Positions 1 to 7,467 of a DNA stretch of 64,000 nucleotides are shown here, in pieces. A model generated the notes under the pieces. It did no database searches, had not been told where the DNA came from, and was given only the letters and a program-made list of their open reading frames with translations. The stretch lies in the NCBI RefSeq assembly GCF_014236855.1, contig NZ_CP051261.1, forward strand, positions 2,232,001 to 2,296,000, in the 5' to 3' direction. Each line of letters begins with the position of its first letter. Within the stretch, counting starts at the first letter, position 1. A program made the translations under genes and the position numbers. Source of the stretch: Xanthomonas sp. SI (lineage in GTDB: Bacteria; Pseudomonadota; Gammaproteobacteria; Xanthomonadales; Xanthomonadaceae).

Positions 1-2
1 TC

Positions 3-182
3 AAGGCCTCGCGCGTGCTGGCGTTCGAAGACCTGGGCATGGAGGCGATCTACGAGTTCGAGGTCAAGGACATGCCGGTCACGGTGGCGGTGGATTCCAG
101 CGGCGAGTCGGTGCACAAGACCGGCCCGCGGGAATGGCAATCGCGCATCGGCAAGATTCCGGTGGTGGTCGAGCCGGCCTGA
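3..182 (+). CDS. Fumarate hydratase class I, C-terminal end (partial)
   Basis: Only the last 59 codons are inside the window; the frame is open from the left edge to a TGA. The tail contains the segments AFEDLGMEAIYEFEV, DMPVTVAVDSSG and the ending GPREWQSRIGKIPV, which I recognise as the C-terminal beta domain of iron-sulfur class I fumarases (FumA/FumB type). The enzyme converts fumarate and L-malate in the TCA cycle in the cytoplasm. The 4Fe-4S cysteines and catalytic residues lie outside the window, so completeness cannot be judged. A glutathione transferase gene follows 75 bp downstream on the same strand. Confidence 0.8.
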   Translation, partial: KASRVLAFEDLGMEAIYEFEVKDMPVTVAVDSSGESVHKTGPREWQSRIGKIPVVVEPA

Positions 183-257
183 GCCGCCGGCACCGCGCGA
201 CATGCGAGACTGCCGCGGCCGTGGTCATCCGGCTGCGGCGACTTACCAGGAGATTGC

Positions 258-893
258 ATGAGCGCCACCCTGTACTACTCGCCCAGCACCGCCGCCCTGG
301 TGGTGCACTGGCTGCTGATCGAGCTGGACGTGCCGCATACGCTGCACGCCCTGGACTTCGAACGGCGCGAGCACAAGGCACCGGAGTACCTGCAGCTCAA
401 TCCGGCCGGCGTGGTGCCCACGCTGGTGCTGGACGGGCAGGTGCTGACCGAGGCGGCGGCGATCGTGCTGCACCTGGCCGACCTGCATCCGCAGGCCGGG
501 CTGGCGCCGCCGCTCGGCAGTCCGGCGCGTGCCGACTACTACCGCTGGATGTTCTTTTGCGCCAACACGCTGCAACCGGCCTACCGCGCCTGGTTCTATC
601 CGCACGAGCCGGCCGGTGCCGACAACGTCGAGGCCAGCAAGGCGCAGGCGCAGCGGAAGCTGGAGGCCGCCTGGGAACAGGTTGCGCAGCACCTGGGGGC
701 GAACGGCCCGTACCTGCTCGGCGAGCAGCTGTCGGCCGCCGATTTCATGTTGACGATGATGATGCGCTGGTCGCGCAACATGCCGCGGCCCAGCGACAGC
801 TGGCCGGCGCTGCAGGCGCATGCGCAGCGGATGAAGGCGCGTCCTGCGTTCCAGGAAACCTACCGCCGCGAAGGCCTGACCGACTGGACCTGA
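258..893 (+). CDS. Glutathione S-transferase family protein
   Basis: Encodes 211 residues, the usual size of a bacterial cytosolic GST. The N-terminal thioredoxin-like half (about residues 1-80) has the YYSPSTAA active-site strand and the NPAGVVPTLVLDG and LTEAAAIVLHLAD segments that bind the glutathione backbone (cis-Pro in VVPTL, acidic-Ser/Ala pair in LTEAAAI). The C-terminal helical half contains the conserved PYLLGEQLSAADFML N-capping box. An AGGAGA ribosome binding site lies just ahead of the ATG. It would conjugate or deglutathionylate small electrophiles; the substrate cannot be read from sequence. Confidence 0.88.
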   Translation: MSATLYYSPSTAALVVHWLLIELDVPHTLHALDFERREHKAPEYLQLNPAGVVPTLVLDGQVLTEAAAIVLHLADLHPQAGLAPPLGSPARADYYRWMFFCANTLQPAYRAWFYPHEPAGADNVEASKAQAQRKLEAAWEQVAQHLGANGPYLLGEQLSAADFMLTMMMRWSRNMPRPSDSWPALQAHAQRMKARPAFQETYRREGLTDWT

Positions 894-966
894 GTCCGGC
901 GGCGGCGATGTGGCGCGGCGGCCGCTGACGGCCGCCGCGCGATTGCGTTGCGAGGCCGTTCGGGCC

Positions 967-2118
967 TCAGTACCACTCCAGCAGCGACACGCCCAGGCCC
1001 ACGTAGGTGGCGCGATGGTTGTAGTCGATCATGCTCTCGCCGTAGCCGTCGAACACCTGCACATGGCCGCGCAGCAGGTTGCTGATCGGGAAGCCCCAGT
1101 CCAGTTGCACCGCGCCGTGCGAGCGGTCGCCGCTGCGCAGCGAATGCCGCGCCATCAGCGAGATCTCGTGGCCGCCGCGGTTGTAGGTCAGGGTCGCGTC
1201 GCCACGGCCCATGTAGTCCTCGATGTCCGGGTTGTTGTCCTGGCGGTCGCTCTCCGGGATCCGGTACCACGGGCGCAGCACCAGCGCCCAGTTCTCGCGG
1301 TCCAGGCCGACGTTGAGGATCGCCCGGTTCCAGCTGCGCGAGAACGGATCGCTGCGGCCATTGGACTGGTGGTTGAGCTGGATCCCGGTCATCCGCCCCT
1401 TCCAGCCGAACAGGCTGTAGTTGTTGCGGAACACCAACGCCAGTTCCGGCTCGTAGTTGGTCTCGCGGAACGGCCGCGACTGCTCGCTGTTGTAGACCTG
1501 CCAGCGCGAACTCTGGGTATAGGCACCCCACAGGTCGCCGTTGTCGCCGAAGATGTTCTCCACGATCTTGGTCTTGAAGCTGAGCTGGAACTTGGCCTCG
1601 ATGCTGTCCAGCGGCTCGGCCGTAGTCACCGTGTTGTTCGGGTTCGGCGAGGACGGCGTCTCGTTCTTCTTGCTGGTCCAGAACGCCGGCAGCAGGTACA
1701 CCGGCTTGTAGGCGCGCAGCTGGAAGTTGCCCAGCTTGGAATCCTTGGCCAGCTCCCAGCGGCTGTCCAGCAGCGACCCCTTGCCGGCGTTGGCGATGGT
1801 GGCGTCGTAGCGGTCGTCCTTGAACAGCGAGGCGGTGCGCTGGCGGGTGCGCTGGGCCAGGCCGGCGTCCTGCGGAATCGACGCATCCAACTGCTGCTTC
1901 TGGGTCTCGCTGGCCATCTTCGCCGCCGCATCGGCGGCCTGCGGATCGGCGACCCGGCGCGACAGCGCCTGGTCGTAGCAGGACAGGCGCGCGGCATCGC
2001 TGGAAATGGCGACGCAGGCTTCGGGCGAGGCAGGAGTGGGCATCACTTCCTGGGCGTGGGCCAGCGGCATCGCCGCGAAGGACAGCAGCAACAGGGGACG
2101 GGCCGGGCGATGGATCAT
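967..2118 (-). CDS. pldA: Outer-membrane phospholipase A1 (OMPLA)
   Basis: Encodes 383 residues from the ATG at 2118, preceded by GAGAGAA; a longer in-frame start upstream would bury the signal peptide (MIHRPARPLLLLSFAAMPLAHA) and was rejected. The body is a beta-barrel with OMPLA hallmarks: LNHQSNG carries the catalytic His and Ser, and SRSWNRAI supplies the Asn of the His-Ser-Asn triad. The protein ends in an aromatic-type strand (VGLGVSLLEWY) as outer-membrane porins do. Known role: calcium-dependent, dimerisation-activated hydrolysis of phospholipids misplaced in the outer leaflet. It has an extra N-terminal region of about 100 residues rich in Ala and Gln before the barrel, common in xanthomonad members. 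Confidence 0.9.
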   Translation of the reverse strand: MIHRPARPLLLLSFAAMPLAHAQEVMPTPASPEACVAISSDAARLSCYDQALSRRVADPQAADAAAKMASETQKQQLDASIPQDAGLAQRTRQRTASLFKDDRYDATIANAGKGSLLDSRWELAKDSKLGNFQLRAYKPVYLLPAFWTSKKNETPSSPNPNNTVTTAEPLDSIEAKFQLSFKTKIVENIFGDNGDLWGAYTQSSRWQVYNSEQSRPFRETNYEPELALVFRNNYSLFGWKGRMTGIQLNHQSNGRSDPFSRSWNRAILNVGLDRENWALVLRPWYRIPESDRQDNNPDIEDYMGRGDATLTYNRGGHEISLMARHSLRSGDRSHGAVQLDWGFPISNLLRGHVQVFDGYGESMIDYNHRATYVGLGVSLLEWY

Positions 2119-2246
2119 GCAGGTTCTCTCGAAAACGGGCGGCGCGGGCGGTGGTGCGCTGCCGAGGTGAATAGCCGGTTGCGAAAATACAGCAGCTGGC
2201 ACAACAGGGTCATCACGCGTTCATCTCACGGCTCCGATGCCTCGGA

Positions 2247-2732
2247 TTACAACAGCCAGGCGGCCGCGAACAGGCCGACCATCGCCAGCGCCAGGGCCAG
2301 CTTGGCGGCGGTGCCCAGCACGATGCCCAGCCAGGTGCCGAGGCCGACCTTGGTCGCCTGCTGCAGCTGCCGGCCATGCCAGTACTCGCCGGCCAGCGCG
2401 CCGACGAAGGGGCCGACGAACAGGCCGATCGGCATGAAGAACAGGCCCGCCACGCTGCCCAGCACCGACCCCCACAGCGCCTTGCGGCTGGCGCCCACGC
2501 GCTTGGCGCCGAACACGGTGGCCAGGAAGTCGACCAGGAACGACAGCAGGGTCAGCACGCCGAGCACCGTCAGCATCACCCAGCCCACGCGCTGGAAACC
2601 GTCGGCCCAGGCCGCCAGCACCAGCCCGGCGAACAGCAGCGGCATCCCCGGCAGGGCCGGCAGCACCACCCCGGCCAGGCCCAGCACCACCAGCAGCCCG
2701 GCGAGGATGTAGTAGATGAACGTAGGATCCAC
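2247..2732 (-). CDS. DUF456 family small membrane protein
   Basis: Encodes 161 residues starting at a GTG with CGGAG upstream. Four to five hydrophobic segments are visible (about residues 6-25, 30-45, 52-70, 95-125 and 135-160). The glycine-rich GVVLPALPGMPLLFAGLVL and PIGLFVGPFVGALAGEYW motifs are typical of DUF456, a family of inner-membrane proteins without a defined biochemical role. It ends 128 bp from pldA and is read in the same direction, so the two could share a transcript. The gene diverges from the cold-shock gene. Confidence 0.8.
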   Translation of the reverse strand: MDPTFIYYILAGLLVVLGLAGVVLPALPGMPLLFAGLVLAAWADGFQRVGWVMLTVLGVLTLLSFLVDFLATVFGAKRVGASRKALWGSVLGSVAGLFFMPIGLFVGPFVGALAGEYWHGRQLQQATKVGLGTWLGIVLGTAAKLALALAMVGLFAAAWLL

Positions 2733-2759
2733 GCGGCGTGCTCCGGGGCGATTTGGGGG

Positions 2760-2788
2760 TTGACAGAAAGGGTGTTTTTGCTGATTGC
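2760..2788 (+). promoter_or_regulatory. Candidate promoter of the cold-shock gene
   Basis: A perfect TTGACA -35 element sits at 2760-2765 in an AT-rich patch. The -10 region about 17 bp downstream (GATTGC, near 2783) is poor. A start here would give a 5' leader of roughly 170 nt before the cold-shock ORF, similar to the long leaders of cspA-type mRNAs that are known to refold with temperature. The leader interval 2789-2966 holds no gene. Confidence 0.4.
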
Positions 2789-2966
2789 ATTTTCATTTTC
2801 GCCGCGGTAAGTTTCAGCCGCTGCGTTTGCAAAGGTCACCGTGAATCGTGGCCCGATGCGGTAGATCCAGACGATCCGCTACAGCGTTATACCTCGCTTC
2901 CTCCTTGCAACCAGCCGCCGAACCCACGGCGTACCCACCCCTGAGACTGTTTCAAGGAGTAAGTCC

Positions 2967-3182
2967 ATGACTGACGGCAATCGTGAAAACGGCACCGTGA
3001 AGTGGTTCAACGATGCCAAGGGCTTCGGTTTCATCAGCCGCGAGAACGGCGAGGACGTGTTCGTGCACTTCCGCGCGATCCAGACCCAAGGCTTCAAGAG
3101 CCTGAAGGAAGGGCAGAAGGTCAGCTTCACCGTGGTGCAGGGCCAGAAGGGCCTGCAGGCCGACGCGGTGCAGCCGGTCTGA
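2967..3182 (+). CDS. Cold-shock protein, CspA family
   Basis: Encodes a 71-residue single cold-shock domain. The RNP1 motif KGFGFI (residues 20-25) and the RNP2 motif VFVHF (about 33-37) that bind single-stranded RNA and DNA are intact, and the protein opens with the usual GTVKWFND strand. CspA-family proteins act as RNA chaperones and antiterminators. The ribosome binding site is AAGGAG, 8 nt ahead of the ATG. The gene is monocistronic: it has its own long leader and a strong terminator directly after it. Confidence 0.95.
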   Translation: MTDGNRENGTVKWFNDAKGFGFISRENGEDVFVHFRAIQTQGFKSLKEGQKVSFTVVQGQKGLQADAVQPV

Positions 3183-3221
3183 CCCCGGCGCGCCCGGCCC
3201 AGCGCCGAGCCCACGCCCAGC

Positions 3222-3248
3222 AAAAAGGCCCGCAGTGCGGGCCTTTTT
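3222..3248. terminator. Bidirectional rho-independent terminator
   Basis: A seven-pair GC stem (GGCCCGC / GCGGGCC, 3-nt loop) is flanked by five A on the left and five T on the right. It can therefore end both the cold-shock transcript and the convergent lipoprotein transcript. Confidence 0.85.
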
Positions 3249-3280
3249 GCATTGCGGCAAACTCCTGGCAGCGGTTGCGC

Positions 3281-3757
3281 TTAGCGCGGCACCACGCGGC
3301 CGTTGACCACGCGCACATAGGTGTTCTCGCGGATCCCGGCCAGATCGCGCTGGTTGACCACGATCACCCGGCCATCGTCCATCTGCACGTGCACGTCGTA
3401 GCTGTCGCTGGTGACGTTGTTCTGGATCTGGTTGCCGGCCAGGGCGCCGGCGGCGGCACCGGCCACGGCCGATACGTTCTGGTTGCCCTTGCTGCCGCCG
3501 GTGTGGTCGGAGATCTCATGGCCGGCGATCGCGCCGACGATGCCGCCCAGGACCGCGCCGGTGCCGGTCGGTGCGGTGCGGCCGGAGCCCACCGTGTCGA
3601 TGCGGGTGACGATGCCGCAGTCCGCGCAGCGGTTGTCCGAGTAACCGCGCGACGGCTGGCTGTAGCCGCCACCACCGCCGCCGTAGCCGGGCGACGTGGC
3701 GCAGCCGGCCAATGCCAGAACGGCGACGGCGCCAGTGGCCAGTAGATGAATCTTCAT
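3281..3757 (-). CDS. Glycine-zipper 2TM-domain lipoprotein (SlyB/Pcp-like)
   Basis: Encodes 158 residues from the ATG at 3757, preceded by GAGGAG; more upstream in-frame starts lack a ribosome binding site. A lipoprotein signal peptide ends in VLALAGC, followed by a Gly/Tyr/Ser-rich linker. The glycine zipper is GAVLGGIVGAIAGHEISDHTG plus AGAAAGALAGNQIQN. The C-terminal part (DVHVQMDDGRVIVVNQ) matches the soluble domain of SlyB-type outer-membrane lipoproteins, which help envelope integrity. A CxxC pair (CADCG) after the linker is not part of the standard family picture. Confidence 0.85.
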   Translation of the reverse strand: MKIHLLATGAVAVLALAGCATSPGYGGGGGGYSQPSRGYSDNRCADCGIVTRIDTVGSGRTAPTGTGAVLGGIVGAIAGHEISDHTGGSKGNQNVSAVAGAAAGALAGNQIQNNVTSDSYDVHVQMDDGRVIVVNQRDLAGIRENTYVRVVNGRVVPR

Positions 3758-3910
3758 GTGTGTTCTCCTCGACAGACGGTGGACCGCGGCAGCCCCGCGT
3801 TTGCACGCATCCTGTTCGCCAGCGTGTGAATGCAACGCCAATCGCCGCCTGTGTGGGTTGCCGACGCGCTGCAGCGTCAGGGGGAATTCATCGAGAAGCG
3901 CAATGGCGGG

Positions 3911-4336
3911 TCAGCGGAAATCGCGATGGCAGGCGTCGCAGCCGTCGTCGATCCGGTGGGTGAGCTGGTCGAGCGCGGCGCAGGTGGTCGGCAGCGGGGC
4001 CTGCGCCGCATCCAGTGTGGCGCGTAGCGCCACGGCATGCTGCTGGAAACGGCTGTCGTCGCTGAGTCCGGGAAACGCGGTTTCCAGGTCGTTGCCGAGC
4101 AGGCGCAGCGTATGCACGCGCGCCTGCAGGTCGGCGGCGCTGCAGCGGTTCTGCGCATGGCTGCGTTGCAGCAGGGCCAGTTGCTTGTCCATCACCTGCA
4201 TCAGGCTGCGCGGGAACGGATCCTGCCGCGCCTGCAGCGCGCGCATCGCCATCACCGTCGCGACCAGGCCGATCAAGATGCCGGCGAGCAGCACGAACAG
4301 GTAGCGGGAGGCAGTGGAGGCGGGCGGGCTGGCCAT
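3911..4336 (-). CDS. Membrane-anchored class II (c'/c556-like) cytochrome c
   Basis: Encodes 141 residues from the ATG at 4336; an upstream start would add an Arg-rich stretch with no ribosome binding site. One N-terminal membrane anchor (YLFVLLAGILIGLVATVMAM) is followed by a helical domain of about 110 residues. The only haem-binding motif, CDACH, lies nine residues from the end (ending CHRDFR), the placement seen in four-helix-bundle class II cytochromes c. It should face the periplasm and carry one covalent haem. The family assignment rests on haem position and helix content, not on overall similarity, and the electron partner is unknown. It diverges from tcdA with 95 bp between starts. 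Confidence 0.65.
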   Translation of the reverse strand: MASPPASTASRYLFVLLAGILIGLVATVMAMRALQARQDPFPRSLMQVMDKQLALLQRSHAQNRCSAADLQARVHTLRLLGNDLETAFPGLSDDSRFQQHAVALRATLDAAQAPLPTTCAALDQLTHRIDDGCDACHRDFR

Positions 4337-4431
4337 GGGGTGGGCTGGCGGGAGGAAAGCGCGATAGTACGCCGGCCGCCGAGTTGCGTGGCGTCGCCGT
4401 CGCATCGGCGCCGATGAAATAAACTGCGCGC

Positions 4432-5259
4432 ATGAACGAACAACTGCGTGAGCGCTTCGCCGGCATCGACCGGCTGTACGGGCGCGGGACCATCGAGCGC
4501 CTGGCGCAATGCCGCGTGGCGGTGGTGGGCATGGGCGGCGTCGGCTCGTGGGTGGTGGAGGCGCTGGCGCGGTCCGCGGTCGGCCATCTCACCCTGATCG
4601 ATGCCGACGACATCTGCGTGTCCAACACCAACCGCCAGTTGCCGGCGCTGGAAGGGCAATACGGGCGCAACAAGGCACGGGCCATGGCCGAGCGCTGCCT
4701 GGCGATCAACCCGGCGATCGAGGCGAGCGCGGTCGAGGCCTTCCTGACCCCGTCCAACATCGCCGAGCTGCTCGGCACCGGTTTCGACCTGGTCATCGAT
4801 GCCTGCGACAGCTTCCGGGTCAAGGTCGAGACCATCGCCTGGTGCCGCCGGCGCAAGCTGCCGCTGCTGACCGTGGGCTCGGCCGGCGGGCGCACCGACC
4901 CGACCCTGGTGCGCATCCGCGACGTATCGCGCACCGAGCACGACGCGATGCTGGCGCTGATCCGCAAGAAGCTGCGCGGCGAGTTCAATTTTCCCAAGAA
5001 CCCGCAGCGCTATTTCGGTGTGCCGGCGGTGTATTCGCTGGAGAACGTGCGCTACCCGCAGGCCGACGGCAGCGTCTGCGGGCTGCGCCCGCAACTGGGG
5101 CCGGACGCGGCGCTGAATCTCGACTGCGGCGCCGGGCTCGGCGCGGCCACGCATATCACCGGCGCGTTCGCCTTCGCCGCGGCGGGCAAGGCCTTGGAGA
5201 TGCTGTTGAAGCCCAAGCGCGAGCAGCCGGCGATGGCGGCGGCACTGGAAGCGGAGTAG
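4432..5259 (+). CDS. tcdA: tRNA threonylcarbamoyladenosine dehydratase TcdA
   Basis: Encodes 275 residues, close to E. coli TcdA (formerly YgdL/CsdL). The E1-like Rossmann nucleotide-binding site VVGMGGVGSWVVEALARS (about residues 28-45) is followed by LIDADDICVSNTNRQ, the adenylation loop, and then the ubiquitin-activating-like fold with VIDACDSFRVK. TcdA uses ATP to cyclise t6A37 of ANN-decoding tRNAs to ct6A. The reading frame is full length with no disruption. Its start lies in a short divergent promoter region shared with the cytochrome gene. Confidence 0.92.
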   Translation: MNEQLRERFAGIDRLYGRGTIERLAQCRVAVVGMGGVGSWVVEALARSAVGHLTLIDADDICVSNTNRQLPALEGQYGRNKARAMAERCLAINPAIEASAVEAFLTPSNIAELLGTGFDLVIDACDSFRVKVETIAWCRRRKLPLLTVGSAGGRTDPTLVRIRDVSRTEHDAMLALIRKKLRGEFNFPKNPQRYFGVPAVYSLENVRYPQADGSVCGLRPQLGPDAALNLDCGAGLGAATHITGAFAFAAAGKALEMLLKPKREQPAMAAALEAE

Positions 5260-5329
5260 CGAGTGGAAGCGGTTGTCCGCCCCATGGGCCTGGTAACCGA
5301 CTCGCTCCTGCCGACCTGACAGAGCTCCA

Positions 5330-5764
5330 TCATGGGTTCTTTTCCAGATAGAACTTGAGGTACTTCCTTGGCCGTTCCTTGAAGGCTCTTGCCTTGCCGA
5401 GGCCGTGGGCTTGGTCGAAATAGCGATAGGCGTCGGCATATTCTTCCAGCTCGAAGTGCGCCATTCCCAGGTCGATCAAGGGGCCGGTGTCGATATCCGA
5501 TTCGCGGGCCTGTAGCGACTTCTGCGCCCACTGTTTGGCGGCGGCGAAGTCGGCGCTGTCGAAATGCAGATTGTAGAAAGAGCCGGTGATCCACGCGGAC
5601 AATGGTGGCCATTCCAGTTTCGGCTCGGGCAGCAAGTCCCAGGCGCGCTGGTATGCCGAGCGGGCGGCGTCTTTGTCGCCGCGCTCGTCCAGCGCATTGC
5701 CGGACTCCATGATGCCCATGATGTCTTTGGCCAGCTCGGGGTTTGCGTTTGCCAGGTCTTCCAT
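5330..5764 (-). CDS. TPR-like hypothetical protein
   Basis: Encodes 144 residues. I do not recognise a named family. Two helical-hairpin repeats resembling tetratricopeptide units are visible: GNALDERGDKDAARSAYQRA and IDLGMAHFELEEYADAYRYF. No signal peptide or membrane segment is present. It starts 3 bp after the zinc-ribbon gene ends, so the two are almost certainly co-transcribed. Its codon use is noticeably more AT-tolerant than the flanking tcdA and tatD, which hints at a later acquisition. It could belong to an immunity or accessory pair, but nothing proves this. Confidence 0.7.
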   Translation of the reverse strand: MEDLANANPELAKDIMGIMESGNALDERGDKDAARSAYQRAWDLLPEPKLEWPPLSAWITGSFYNLHFDSADFAAAKQWAQKSLQARESDIDTGPLIDLGMAHFELEEYADAYRYFDQAHGLGKARAFKERPRKYLKFYLEKNP

Positions 5765-5767
5765 GCG

Positions 5768-6214
5768 TCACGGCTCCTTGTCGATGCGTTCTTCGTAGTC
5801 CGCCGATTCTGCGCCCAGCGCAGCGGGCAGCCATTTGCCTGCGATTCTCTTGTAGCTGTCTGCACGATAAGGGTAGCGAGCGACGATGTCCGAAATTCGC
5901 TTCTGGAAATCGCGCTCCTCATGCCAGACGCTGCCGCATTCGCCGCAGCCCCAGAACGGCGGCGACTCGGCATCGATCCAATCGACCCATCCCGCGCATC
6001 GGGGAAGCGGGCAGCGATAGGGTGCCTCGTGGTCCTGCGGCTTGGTGACGGCGGCGATCGCGACGTACTGCGTGGACGCGCCCCAGCACGGGCACTCGAT
6101 CATGATGAAACGCTGGCCCTTTGCCAGCAGCGGCATGACGAACGCACGCTGTTGTGCGTTCAGAGCGAAGCGCTCCTTGCAGAGTTGGCACTGTGCGTTC
6201 GTTGTGGATTCCAT
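5768..6214 (-). CDS. Zinc-ribbon hypothetical protein
   Basis: Encodes 148 residues from the ATG at 6214. Cysteines are arranged as CQLC (residues 9-12), CPC near 41, CPLPRC near 68 and CGECG near 90, suggesting two zinc-binding knuckles. The middle region is Trp/Pro-rich (CAGWVDWIDAESPPFWGCGECGSVWHE). The C-terminal 50 residues look helical and basic. It is the first gene of a two-gene unit with the TPR-like protein, both on the minus strand between tcdA and tatD. The function is unknown. An extended upstream frame overlapping tatD was rejected because tatD is clearly coding. Confidence 0.7.
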   Translation of the reverse strand: MESTTNAQCQLCKERFALNAQQRAFVMPLLAKGQRFIMIECPCWGASTQYVAIAAVTKPQDHEAPYRCPLPRCAGWVDWIDAESPPFWGCGECGSVWHEERDFQKRISDIVARYPYRADSYKRIAGKWLPAALGAESADYEERIDKEP

Positions 6215-6264
6215 GGCTGTTTCCCTGCAGTGTGCCGGCCGCAGGCCGCTCCAATGTCGAGCCG

Positions 6265-7047
6265 TCACGCCGGCTCGGTACTCGCATCCAGACCGAACAA
6301 CTGCTGCGCATTGCGCGTGGTCTGTTCGGCGATCTCCGCGGCGGGCTGGCCGCGCAGCGTGGCGATCGTGTCCAGCACCGTGCGCAGCCGCGCCGGCTCG
6401 TTGCGCTGGCCGCGGATCGAGGCGTCGGGCTGGTCCGGGGCGTCGGTTTCCAGCAGCAACTGCTGCAGCGGCAGTTCGGCCGCCAGGCGCCGCAGCCGCT
6501 GTGCGCGTTCGTAGGTGACCGGGCCGCCGAGGCCGATCAGGAAATCCAGCGACTGCAGGTGCCGCGCCTGTTCCGGGCTGCCGGCGAAGCTGTGCACCAC
6601 GCCGCGCAAGCGCCCGACCTTGCGGATCGCCAGGATCACCGCGTCCACCGCGCGCCGCGCGTGCACGATCACCGGCAGGTCGAACTCGCGCGCCAGCTGC
6701 AGCTGGCCGGCGAAATAGCGCTGCTGCTCGGCTTCGTCCAACCCATCGACGAAGAAGTCCAGGCCGCATTCGCCGATCGCGCACGGGCGCTCGCGCGCGA
6801 TCCACTCGCCGAGCAACGGCAGATGCTCAGGGCGGTGCTGGTCCAGGAACAGCGGATGCAGGCCGTAGGCCGGATACAGGCCGTCGGCCATCGTGCAGAC
6901 CTCGCGCAGCTTCGGCCAGGATGCCGCCGTCACCGCCGGCAGCACCTGCGCGGCGATACCTGCGGCCTGCGCGCGTGCGATCACCGCGGCGCGGTCGCCA
7001 TCGAACTCGGCGGCGTCGAGATGGCAGTGGCTGTCGATCAGGCGCAT
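6265..7047 (-). CDS. TatD family metal-dependent hydrolase
   Basis: Encodes 260 residues, the normal length. The metal ligands of the amidohydrolase-like TIM barrel are all visible: SHCHLD near the N-terminus, the GECGLDFF Glu, IVHARRA for His, VHSFAGS, and the terminal LLETDAPDQ Asp. TatD proteins are 3'-5' DNA exonucleases and quality-control nucleases. The product could equally be YcfH- or YjjV-like; the paralogue cannot be fixed by eye. It is followed 50 bp downstream by the zinc-ribbon gene and preceded closely by a small membrane protein gene. Confidence 0.9.
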   Translation of the reverse strand: MRLIDSHCHLDAAEFDGDRAAVIARAQAAGIAAQVLPAVTAASWPKLREVCTMADGLYPAYGLHPLFLDQHRPEHLPLLGEWIARERPCAIGECGLDFFVDGLDEAEQQRYFAGQLQLAREFDLPVIVHARRAVDAVILAIRKVGRLRGVVHSFAGSPEQARHLQSLDFLIGLGGPVTYERAQRLRRLAAELPLQQLLLETDAPDQPDASIRGQRNEPARLRTVLDTIATLRGQPAAEIAEQTTRNAQQLFGLDASTEPA

Positions 7048-7053
7048 CGGCGG

Positions 7054-7293
7054 TCAGCGGCGCATGCGCCGCGCGCTGGACGCGATGGGCTCCGGTTCGA
7101 CGGGCGCAGGCGTGCGGGTCTTCCAGTTGGCCAGCAGCAAGGTGCCCAGGCCGAACATGATCTCGTCGATGAAGGGCAGCGGGTCGGGCAGCAGCACGCT
7201 CAGCACGAACAGGCCGGCGGTCAGTTTGAACAGCGTCGGGTAGCGCAATTTGCCGGCCCAGCGCAGCAATGGCAGCACGATCGGGTTAGGCAT
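7054..7293 (-). CDS. Small membrane protein (DUF6116-like)
   Basis: Encodes 79 residues with ATG start and a GGAGGAT ribosome binding site. The single hydrophobic hairpin (PTLFKLTAGLFVLSVLLPDPLPFIDEIMFGLGTLLLANW) suggests two short membrane helices or a re-entrant loop; the tail is Pro/Arg-rich. It resembles small xanthomonad proteins I associate with DUF6116, recalled from memory rather than a search. It ends 6 bp from the tatD-family start, so the two form an operon. Confidence 0.7.
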   Translation of the reverse strand: MPNPIVLPLLRWAGKLRYPTLFKLTAGLFVLSVLLPDPLPFIDEIMFGLGTLLLANWKTRTPAPVEPEPIASSARRMRR

Positions 7294-7467
7294 GGACGAT
7301 CCTCCGGCAGGGTGATGAAAACGCTAACACGCTTGATATGGCGCCTTTCCAGGCACCGCACCAGACCGCGCTGCGGATTTTTGCTGAATAGGGAGCGGAT
7401 CGGTTCAGCTTCGGCATGGTAATCACAGCACCGTAGACAACGCGGCCAGACCGCAGGAGAGAACACG

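Noticed and set aside
910..2712. A 600-codon open frame on the plus strand opposite pldA and the DUF456 gene
   Set aside because: It is the antisense shadow of two well-supported genes; the translation is low-complexity His/Arg/Val-rich and matches no family. High GC makes such frames common across the window.
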